Shown: positions 15,159-22,241 of the stretch, in pieces | Layout: the number at the start of each line of letters is the position of its first letter | Numbering within the stretch: the first letter of the stretch is position 1 | Assembly: GCF_044987625.1 (NCBI RefSeq) | Contig: NZ_JBJDSB010000006.1 | Location: 124,001 to 188,000 of the forward strand | Length of the DNA: 64,000 nucleotides | Direction of reading: 5' to 3' | Source of the DNA: Desulfobaculum sp044987625 | GTDB lineage: Bacteria; Desulfobacterota; Desulfovibrionia; Desulfovibrionales; Desulfovibrionaceae | Translations under genes and position numbers: made by a program | Notes under the pieces: generated by a model | What the model was told of the DNA's origin: nothing | The model's database searches: none | The model's input: the letters and a program-made list of their open reading frames with translations, nothing else

Positions 15159-17288
15159 CTACATGCTCACGGAGAAGCTCACGCCGAAGTTGCGTTCGGT
15201 TCCGGGGTAGCCGTCAACGTTCTGGTACCGCTCGTCAAAGGCGTTGTTCACGTAGACTTTCACCGTGCCATCAGACAGCCCCTTCCACTCGTCGAACAGG
15301 GTATGCTCCACGGCAAAGTCGAAGAGATGGAAGGCATCGAGGTCCTCGGTATGGGAATCCACAACGTCCGTATTTCTGTCGTAGTTGATGATTTCCGTCG
15401 TTTGCTTGTCCTTAAACTGATAGTTGGCGATGAGCGTCGTCTGGGGCGTCAGCGCGTAGGAGAGGCCCGCGTTCACACGGTGCTTGGCGCGCTGGTCCAC
15501 GGCCTGCTCTCCGGCCAACTCGCCGCCAAGGGAGTCCATGTCGATATAGGCGTAGCCCAGTGTAAAGGCCAACTCGTCCGTCAGGTGCCCGCCAAGGACA
15601 ATCTCCACGCCCTTCTGTTCCACCTCATCAAGGTTGATCTGATAATCCTTATAGTCCGGCAAAACAGAGAAACTACGGTTGTATGTCATATAGTCGTATA
15701 TTTTGTAATATGAGAAATCGACCTTCATGGTGATATCACCGGTCAGACGACGCTGAAGCACAAGGTCGTAGCCCATGCCATGCTCTGGGTCGAGCCACGC
15801 GCCGGTGGGGCGGCCCTGCGGGTTCATATTGCCGTGGTAGTCCGGCGCGCGCCAAATGCGGCTGACGCCCACAGACACACTGGTATCGCGCAGGGAGGCG
15901 TCCACGTCGTCCAGCTCCCACGTCAGGAAAGACTTGGGGGTGAAGCCGTCAAAGGTACGGTTAATCCAGTCGTCCTTGTAACTGATCCACTTGTCACCGC
16001 TGGACTTCACGTTGGCGGTCCATGTCTCCACAGACTCATACCGCGCGCCAAGGCTCAGGTGCAGGCGCGGGGTGATGTCCCAGTTGTGCTCGGCAAAACC
16101 CGCCAGCGTGCGTACACGCTCGTGGCTGGCGTAGGCAGAATCCCAGTTCGTCCGGCCATAGCCGTCCAAAAGCTGGCTGCCCTCCACACCAACGGTCAGG
16201 GTGTTCTCGCCGTTGATTTCAACCACATCCATAAGCTTCACAGCGCGCTGTTCCCACTTGGTATTCCACGAGCCGTCCTGCACGGGGCCGCCCCCGCGGG
16301 GAATCTCATCATACTTCCGGTCCCGGTTCTCGGTGCGGTGCGAGGCGGCCACGGACACTTCGCCCATGCCCGTGGGCTTCACAAAGTACAGGTCCACGGA
16401 CTGCGCGACCTTGTCGGACGCGGGATGCTGCCAGTCGCTAAATTCCGGGGTGTCTTTATCCACGTGGGGGTAGTCGTCGTCAAAATCGGCCTGCGTCGGA
16501 TCATTGGCTACGGCAAGGTTTCGGTCCGCGTCCACATACAGGTAGCTGAGGGTTAAAAAGCCATCATCCTCAAACAGGTAGCCGCCGCGGCCGTAGAAGG
16601 TATCAATCTCCGCGTCGGTATGGCGCAGGTAGCCATCCGTGGTGTAGCGCTGCACGCCAAGGTCGTAGAACACGCTGTCCACACCGCCGTGGCCGTCCAA
16701 GTGCGTGCTGGCGGTGTTAAACGAGCCATAGGACGCGCTGAAGTTCACCTGCGCGTCCTGAAGCTCCTCACGCGAGGGCACGCGGGGGCGGATGTTCAGC
16801 ACGCCGCCAAAGCTCTTGGCCGGATACAGCGCAGAGTGCGGACCGGGCAGAATTTCAATATCGCCAATCATCCACAGTGGGATAAGCGCGCCATAGTCCA
16901 CAATGTTGCTGGACTTGCGCCCGCCGCTCTGGCGGATGGTCAGGCCGTTCATGGCCGTAGAAAAGCGCGTGGAATCAAAGCCGCGCAGGTAGACGCTGTC
17001 GTCTTCCGGCACCATGTCCGACTCCTGCCGGAAGTCCACCAGAGGCATCGTCCGCAGCACATCCACAACGCTGGCGGGCGTCCCCGGCAACTCGTACTCT
17101 TCAATGTCGATGGTTTCGCGGCGCGGCTCCAGCGTCACCGGACGCGCGCCGCGCTCCATGACGTGAACGGTGCCAATGTCCAGCACCTCGTCCTTCTGTT
17201 CCACATCCTCAGCCAGCGCCGGAAGGGCGCACAACACCACCAGAGCCGCCGCGATAAGCGCGGCCCTGCATGAAACAGGCACAACCAT
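15159..17288 (-). CDS. TonB-dependent outer-membrane receptor
   Basis: 709-residue outer-membrane receptor predicted to import a scarce substrate using energy from the TonB-ExbB-ExbD proteins encoded just upstream. It has a signal peptide (CRAALIAAALVVLCALPALA), a possible TonB box near residues 34-42, and a plug domain (about 50-165: PASVVDVLRTMPLVDF, DDSVYLRGFDSTRFSTAMNG, IEILPGPHSALYPAKSFGGVLN). A 22-strand-type barrel to the C-terminus FGVSFSVSM follows. The last residue is Met rather than the usual Phe. The start at 17288 has GGGGGAG six bases upstream. Nothing in the sequence fixes the substrate; the adjacent metal-site FmdE protein suggests a metal complex or cofactor. Confidence 0.93.
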   Translation of the reverse strand: MVVPVSCRAALIAAALVVLCALPALAEDVEQKDEVLDIGTVHVMERGARPVTLEPRRETIDIEEYELPGTPASVVDVLRTMPLVDFRQESDMVPEDDSVYLRGFDSTRFSTAMNGLTIRQSGGRKSSNIVDYGALIPLWMIGDIEILPGPHSALYPAKSFGGVLNIRPRVPSREELQDAQVNFSASYGSFNTASTHLDGHGGVDSVFYDLGVQRYTTDGYLRHTDAEIDTFYGRGGYLFEDDGFLTLSYLYVDADRNLAVANDPTQADFDDDYPHVDKDTPEFSDWQHPASDKVAQSVDLYFVKPTGMGEVSVAASHRTENRDRKYDEIPRGGGPVQDGSWNTKWEQRAVKLMDVVEINGENTLTVGVEGSQLLDGYGRTNWDSAYASHERVRTLAGFAEHNWDITPRLHLSLGARYESVETWTANVKSSGDKWISYKDDWINRTFDGFTPKSFLTWELDDVDASLRDTSVSVGVSRIWRAPDYHGNMNPQGRPTGAWLDPEHGMGYDLVLQRRLTGDITMKVDFSYYKIYDYMTYNRSFSVLPDYKDYQINLDEVEQKGVEIVLGGHLTDELAFTLGYAYIDMDSLGGELAGEQAVDQRAKHRVNAGLSYALTPQTTLIANYQFKDKQTTEIINYDRNTDVVDSHTEDLDAFHLFDFAVEHTLFDEWKGLSDGTVKVYVNNAFDERYQNVDGYPGTERNFGVSFSVSM

Positions 17289-17371
17289 GAAAGCTCCCCC
17301 TTGCCGCGCCGGGCGCTGCACTGCGCCCGGCGCTCTCTGTACTCAATTGGAATTGGTGATGAATGGTCCCG

Positions 17372-18496
17372 CTACAGGGCAGACAACGCCGAAATAACAT
17401 CCACGCCTGGGCGCATCAGCGCGCGCGGCGTCTGGCCGGGGGCAAGGTCGGCGTCCTTCACCCGCGTCACAAGGCCGCGCGCCGCGTCCATGTTGTCCAT
17501 GAACCACAAATCCGCGTGGAGCTTATCAAGAATGGTGACGCCATAGGGGTCGCCGCCGTAGGCCTTCTTTGCCTCGGCAAAGTCAAAGCCCAGCATAGTG
17601 GCGTGCCACGGCGCATCCCCCGTTTTGGTGAACACCACGGAACACACGGAGGGCAGCGGCTTCGGCCACGCGGCGACCTCCTCGTCCGTGGGATAGAGCA
17701 CGGCGTAGGCGCGCTTGCCCGGTGTGGCATTCAGCAGTGTGGTCAGGGCGTCTTCCTTGCACCATGGCTTCAGGCTGAGGACGAACACCTTCGTGTCCGG
17801 CCCGGACACAAGGTGCTCGCGGATGTAGGACGCAATGGCGAGGCCGGAGGACACGCCTGGGCACAGATGGTCGTGCACCTGTACGGCCCGCAGCAGGCAG
17901 GAGTCCGCGCCGTGGTCCGCAGCATTGATGGCGGTGATAATGCGAAACGCGTTGCCGCCAAAAAGCGCCTTGCCTTCCGGCGCGCTGAGTTCCTCCGGAT
18001 GGGCAAAAAGATACTTTGCCTCGATGCGGCGCACCTGCACCGTGGTCGCCACAGGGCGCGCCTTATTCTTGCCAAAGGCCTGCTGGACGTCCTGCGCGGT
18101 GTACTCCAAATAGGCGCAGCGCCCGCTGCCAGCATCGTAGAAGGCAAACCACAGCGGCGCGTCAAAGCGGCTTTGCACGGTGATGAGCCGCGCCGCGCCA
18201 ATGCTGGCCCCGGTGGCGCGGGTCACGCCATCAAGGCAGCCCTGCGTATCCAGCCCCTGCGGCAGGGCAAAGCCCGCGTTGGTCATGACAATGGCGGTGC
18301 GCTCCTGCCACGGCGCGCCAAGGGTTCCCGCCGCCTGCGCGCTGGCAGCAACGCCAAGGGCGACCGCTTTGTCATACTGCATGGGCTGCTTGGCCCCCGC
18401 GTAGGCAATGTGCGCAAGGCACAGCACCAACAGCGCGGCCAGCGCCACGCCTCTGCCATAGGACGCCAAGACGCCGTCTCGTTCCTGATATCGCAT
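17372..18496 (-). CDS. Exported FmdE-like protein with two FmdE-type halves
   Basis: 374 residues with an N-terminal signal or anchor (GVALAALLVLCLAHIAYAGA). The C-terminal half carries the FmdE metal-site signature HDHLCPGVSSGLAIASYI (residues 208-225) and the partner motif CKEDALTTLLNATPGKR (246-262). The N-terminal half shows a second partner-like motif, CLDGVTRATGASIG (87-100), but no HxHxCPG. This suggests an internal duplication in which the first metal site has decayed. FmdE was named from formylmethanofuran dehydrogenase operons, but many members in sulfate reducers are unlinked to that enzyme and their role is open. Its position between tonB and the receptor gene suggests periplasmic binding of the imported compound. 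GGAGGAG precedes the start. Confidence 0.85.
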   Translation of the reverse strand: MRYQERDGVLASYGRGVALAALLVLCLAHIAYAGAKQPMQYDKAVALGVAASAQAAGTLGAPWQERTAIVMTNAGFALPQGLDTQGCLDGVTRATGASIGAARLITVQSRFDAPLWFAFYDAGSGRCAYLEYTAQDVQQAFGKNKARPVATTVQVRRIEAKYLFAHPEELSAPEGKALFGGNAFRIITAINAADHGADSCLLRAVQVHDHLCPGVSSGLAIASYIREHLVSGPDTKVFVLSLKPWCKEDALTTLLNATPGKRAYAVLYPTDEEVAAWPKPLPSVCSVVFTKTGDAPWHATMLGFDFAEAKKAYGGDPYGVTILDKLHADLWFMDNMDAARGLVTRVKDADLAPGQTPRALMRPGVDVISALSAL

Positions 18497-18521
18497 TGCT
18501 TCTCCTCCGTATGGTGATGAA

Positions 18522-19190
18522 TCAGGTCAGCAGAAACTGCACGCCAACCTGAAGGCGAACCGGCAACTCAAACAGCCCCGCCGGGGGGCAGGGAAACGGC
18601 GCGGCGCGCTCCACAGCGCGGGCCGCGGCCTCATCAAGGGCCTTGGAGCCGCTGGTCTGCGCCACGGTCACCGCAGACACAGCCCCGTCCCTGTGCAGAA
18701 CAAACCGCACCACAACCTGCCCCTGCCGCGCCGTGGCCTTGGCCTGTTCGGGATAGACCTTGATGGCATCCACGCGCATTTTGAGCAGTTCAAAGTAGTC
18801 CCGCTGGCCCATGAAGCCCGCCATGGCATCGCTGGCCGTAGCGGCCACGCCAACCGGTCCGGCAAGGGCGGCCATATCGCCCACCGCGCCCGGAGCCGCG
18901 GGAATGGTCGGCGCATCCACCGACGCGGTTTTCACCGGCGTAGGCGCGGCCATGGGCGGGGCCATGGCGCGCACGGGCTGCGGCGAGACGGGCGTTGGCG
19001 CATCCAGCCTGCGGCGCGGGGTGGGGATATCGCGCCCGGAATCCGATGGGACGTCCGCCATGTCGATTTCAATGGCGGCAAGGCGCTCCGGCCCAGGGTT
19101 CGGCGCGGCCCACAGCCCAAGGCACAACGCAACGGCAAACACACCCACAAGGGCGGCAAACAGGCCATCCTCGCGCACGGCGTCCATCAT
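18522..19190 (-). CDS. tonB: TonB energy-transducing protein
   Basis: 222 residues linking the inner-membrane proton motive force to the receptor. One membrane helix (LFAALVGVFAVALCLGLWAA, about residues 9-28) is followed by a Pro/Ala-rich spacer (about 45-125) and a TonB C-terminal domain (about 145-222: YPEQAKATARQGQVVVRFVL, SGSKALDEAAARAVERAAPFPCPP). The start overlaps the exbD stop as ATGATGA, so either of two adjacent ATGs may be used. The helix lacks the SHxxxH His seen in E. coli TonB, which is not universal. Confidence 0.93.
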   Translation of the reverse strand: MMDAVREDGLFAALVGVFAVALCLGLWAAPNPGPERLAAIEIDMADVPSDSGRDIPTPRRRLDAPTPVSPQPVRAMAPPMAAPTPVKTASVDAPTIPAAPGAVGDMAALAGPVGVAATASDAMAGFMGQRDYFELLKMRVDAIKVYPEQAKATARQGQVVVRFVLHRDGAVSAVTVAQTSGSKALDEAAARAVERAAPFPCPPAGLFELPVRLQVGVQFLLT

Positions 19191-19600
19191 TGCCCCGCGC
19201 CCTTTTCGGTGGCGAGGCACAGCTTGGACGCCCCGGCGGCCTTCACCGTATCCATGACGTGCACGGCATTATCCAGCACCAGCTCCCGGTCCGCGCGGAT
19301 GATGACGGCCTTGTTTGTGCGCGCGGCAAGGCGGCCCTTCACTTCCGTAAACAGACTGGCGTCCGGCACAGGGTCGGCGTCCACCCAGGTTTTGCCCGCG
19401 GCGTCCACATAGACCACAAGCTCGCGCTCCACCTGCGGGGCGGAGGCCTGCGCCTTGGGGAGTTTGACGGTGATGCCCTCGTCCACCATGAAGTTGGTGG
19501 TCAGCAAAAAATAGATGAGCAGCAAAAAGACAATATCGATAATGGACGTCAGGGGAACCTGCACGCCGTAGCGGGGGCGGGAGTCGGGACGGACCATCAT
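19187..19600 (-). CDS. exbD: ExbD/TolR-family proton-channel subunit
   Basis: 137 residues with a single membrane helix, PLTSIIDIVFLLLIYFLLTT. It contains the essential membrane Asp (IIDIVF) and is followed by a periplasmic domain (VKLPKAQASA, VDAAGKTWVD, VIIRADRELVLDNAVHVMDTVKAAG). Works with ExbB as the motor for TonB. Start and stop overlap the flanking genes by four to seven bases (ATGATGA at both ends), so exbB, exbD and tonB are translationally coupled. Confidence 0.95.
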   Translation of the reverse strand: MMVRPDSRPRYGVQVPLTSIIDIVFLLLIYFLLTTNFMVDEGITVKLPKAQASAPQVERELVVYVDAAGKTWVDADPVPDASLFTEVKGRLAARTNKAVIIRADRELVLDNAVHVMDTVKAAGASKLCLATEKGAGQ

Positions 19601-20214
19601 GCCTTGCGCTCCGGTCCGGTCAAAGTTTGCAGGTAGGCCACTGCCCCGCGCCGCAATCCGGCCTCGTGCCGGGTGATGCGCGCCATCAGGTAGCTGTGCG
19701 CGGCCATGGCGGGCAACGCCACGGCAAGGCCAAGGGCCGTTGTGAGCATGGCTTCCCAAATGCCGCCCGCAAGCACCGCAGCGTTCACCTTGCCGCCCAT
19801 TTCCTGAATCACCATAAAGGCCTTAATCATGCCGATAACGGTGCCCAGCAGCCCAAGGCTCGGCGCAATGTTGCCAATGGTGGCCAGCAGTTGCGTACGG
19901 CGGGAGAGGTGGCGAAGCTCATCGTTGGTGGCGCTTACAAGCACGGTTTCCATCATTTCCCTGTCCGCCGCGCTGACGGGCAGCACCTGCGCCAGCACCC
20001 GGCCAAGGGCGCTGTTGTCGCCATCCAGCATGGCGCGCGCCTCGCCGCCGCGGCCATCGCGTACAAGGCGGCCTAGGCCGCTTGCCAGCTCCGCCCCGCG
20101 CACCCGCACGCGGGAAAACACCACAAGACGCTCCACAAAAATGGCGCACACCAGCACAAAACACGCAAGAATGGGATAGACGAGAACGCCCCCCTTACCC
20201 AGCAGTTCCAACAT
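19597..20214 (-). CDS. exbB: ExbB/TolQ/MotA-family proton-channel subunit
   Basis: 205 residues with three membrane helices: residues about 10-30 (VLVYPILACFVLVCAIFVERL), about 110-135 (IGNIAPSLGLLGTVIGMIKAF) and about 150-172 (LTTALGLAVALPAMAAHSYL). The MotA/ExbB core GLLGTVIGMIKAF and the LTTALGLAVALPA helix are typical. The start lies 20 bases inside the end of the preceding acidic-repeat gene, with a GGAGGGAT site, so the repeat protein belongs to the same transcript. Confidence 0.95.
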   Translation of the reverse strand: MLELLGKGGVLVYPILACFVLVCAIFVERLVVFSRVRVRGAELASGLGRLVRDGRGGEARAMLDGDNSALGRVLAQVLPVSAADREMMETVLVSATNDELRHLSRRTQLLATIGNIAPSLGLLGTVIGMIKAFMVIQEMGGKVNAAVLAGGIWEAMLTTALGLAVALPAMAAHSYLMARITRHEAGLRRGAVAYLQTLTGPERKA

Positions 20215-21997
20215 GATCCCTCCGCGTCGTTGCCGCCGCGCTGTCGGCGGCGTCCGTCACGCCAGCCCGGGGCTGGCCTTTGGTCAAATCCGGTTCGCCG
20301 TCAAAGTCCATGTCCTGCGACGTGGACACAAGGCGTCCCTTGGCATCATAGGTTTCCCACACATCAGGGCGCCCATCGCCGTTGGTGTCCTCCCACACTG
20401 CGGCGACAACGCCGCCGTCGTAAGTAAAGACTTCCTCGGGCGAGCCGTCGCCGTCTTTGTCGCGCTCGGCGCGCAGGGCATCGCCGCCGGGGCCGTAGAA
20501 CCACGTCAGCACGGCCCCGCTGGCTTCGCGCTCGCGGCTTCGCTCCAGCGCGCCCTTCTCGTCAAAGAACTCGGCCATCTGCACCGCGCCGTCCGGCTGG
20601 CGGTACTCCTTGTGGCGCAGTAGGCCCGCGCGGTAGCACAGACGGTATTCCGCCACGCCGTCCCCGTCGCCATCCTGCGTCAGCACCATGTCCCAGCCCT
20701 CGTGGCCGTAGCGCTGGGTGATCTCAAAGCGGCCATCACCGTCCGCATCGCGCGTCAGGCGGGTCTTGTTGCCACCAGCAAACCACGCCCGAAGGTCCAC
20801 GCGTCCATTGCCGGACTCGTCGGACTCCATAAACGTCACCTCTCCGCCGGTCAGGCGCTGCCACGTATCAATGCGCCCATTGCCGCTGCGGTCATGCTCC
20901 ACGCGCACGCACTGGCCGCTGGCGTCGTAGTTTTCCTTGTGGTCCGGGCGTCCGTCGCCGTCCGCGTCACGCGTGAGGCTGGCGCGCACGCCACCCGCAA
21001 ACAGCACCACGGTTTCGCGGCGTCCGTCGTGGTCCTCGTCGCGCTCAAGGCGCTGAGGGATGCTGGCGGCGTAGGTCTGCACGGTGTCAAAGCGCCCATC
21101 GGCGTTGGTGTCCTGCCGCACCGTGGCGGGGACGCCCTCGGCGTCCAGCAGGCGAACCGTGTCACGCGCGCCGTCGCCGGTGGTGTCGGCCTCCTGCCGC
21201 ACGGGGCGGCCCTTGGCAAAATATGTTGTCAGGTCCAGCCGCCCATCCCCGCTCACGTCCTGCTCCTGCCGCTCGGGCAGGCCCGCGCTATACATGGTAC
21301 GGCGGGTCAAAACGCCCTGCGGCGTGCGCTCCTCCTGCAGGACGGGCTGTCCGCCCTCGTACTGGCGGACCATCTCGGCCCAGCCGTCCTCGTCCACATC
21401 GTGCTCACTGCGGCAGACGTTGCCGTCCGCGGCAAAGCTGTACACAGCCTCGGAAATGCCGCTTTGGTCGGCGTCCACACGCCGCGTGCGCAGAACGCCG
21501 CCGTCATACTCCTGCCGGCTCTCCCACACGCCGTTTTGGTCCACATCCACCGTCACGGCGGCGAGCACCCCATGGGCATAGGACTGCACCGTGTCCAGAA
21601 CGCCGTCCCCGGTGCTGTCGCGGCGGATGGTCAGGGGCTGGCCCTTGGCATCAAAGCGGGCGTCGTATTCTACCTGTCCGTTTGCGGCGAGGCGCTGCTG
21701 GTGCTGGCGCACACCGCCCGCGTAGGTTTCGGTCCACTCCCACAGGCCATCGCCGTCAGCGTCGCGCTCCACGCGGGCGATGGTGCCGCCCTCGTAGTGC
21801 TGGCGCAGTTCAAACCGGCCGTCAGCATCGGCGTCCACCTCAAGGCACGTCAGGTGCCCGCCCGCATCAAAATGCGCCACGCGGTCCACCACGCCGTCGC
21901 CGTCGGTGTCCTTTTCCATCGTCCTCGCCTGCGCGGGGAAGGAAAACCCCGCCAGCAGCAAGACTATCGCGAGAATATGAAACCTTTTTGCACCCAT
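20195..21997 (-). CDS. Exported protein with 19 acidic calcium-type loops, first gene of the TonB/FmdE/ABC operon
   Basis: 600 residues with a signal peptide (FHILAIVLLLAGFSFPAQA). The rest is built almost wholly from repeats of about 27-29 residues. Each holds a loop of the form DxDxDGxxD/E, for example DTDGDGVVD, DADGDGLWE and DTNGDGRPD, followed by a Tyr/Phe-rich segment and a YxxG turn. I count 19 such loops between about residues 29 and 580. This is the pattern of EF-hand-like or thrombospondin type-3 calcium loops, and the repeated WE-TY-GG segments suggest a beta-rich solenoid. It could bind Ca2+ or, in this setting, another divalent metal, as a periplasmic store or scaffold. Its 3' end overlaps exbB. 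An AAGAGGTGG site precedes the ATG. Confidence 0.8.
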   Translation of the reverse strand: MGAKRFHILAIVLLLAGFSFPAQARTMEKDTDGDGVVDRVAHFDAGGHLTCLEVDADADGRFELRQHYEGGTIARVERDADGDGLWEWTETYAGGVRQHQQRLAANGQVEYDARFDAKGQPLTIRRDSTGDGVLDTVQSYAHGVLAAVTVDVDQNGVWESRQEYDGGVLRTRRVDADQSGISEAVYSFAADGNVCRSEHDVDEDGWAEMVRQYEGGQPVLQEERTPQGVLTRRTMYSAGLPERQEQDVSGDGRLDLTTYFAKGRPVRQEADTTGDGARDTVRLLDAEGVPATVRQDTNADGRFDTVQTYAASIPQRLERDEDHDGRRETVVLFAGGVRASLTRDADGDGRPDHKENYDASGQCVRVEHDRSGNGRIDTWQRLTGGEVTFMESDESGNGRVDLRAWFAGGNKTRLTRDADGDGRFEITQRYGHEGWDMVLTQDGDGDGVAEYRLCYRAGLLRHKEYRQPDGAVQMAEFFDEKGALERSREREASGAVLTWFYGPGGDALRAERDKDGDGSPEEVFTYDGGVVAAVWEDTNGDGRPDVWETYDAKGRLVSTSQDMDFDGEPDLTKGQPRAGVTDAADSAAATTRRDHVGTAG

Positions 21998-22082
21998 AGA
22001 CCCACCTCTTGAGTCCAGGTCCGTACTATCTTTTTTGAGTTAGAGCAATTTTTCGCATAATCATTTTTTTTTACTCATCGTA

Positions 22083-22096
22083 ATTTCATATGAAAT
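22083..22096. promoter_or_regulatory. 14-bp perfect palindrome upstream of the TonB/FmdE operon
   Basis: ATTTCATATGAAAT lies in an AT-rich intergenic stretch (about 22020-22105), 86 bases before the first operon gene and divergent from tex. It has the size and symmetry of a dimeric repressor site. It does not match a full Fur box. Confidence 0.4.
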
Positions 22097-22241
22097 ATAG
22101 AAACGTGTCACTCTGGGCTGATTTTCCGCCCCTGACCGCCCTTTGGCGCGGATTCTCCCCCTCCTGCCTCACAACCCCCTTGACCTCGACGCGCCCTTGC
22201 GTATCCAATGCGCGCGAACCTTCTCACCATAAGGACACCGC

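Noticed and set aside
22040..22075. Fur box before the TonB operon
   Set aside because: An AATGATTAT-like stretch is present on the minus strand, but the second half of the 19-bp palindrome is not.
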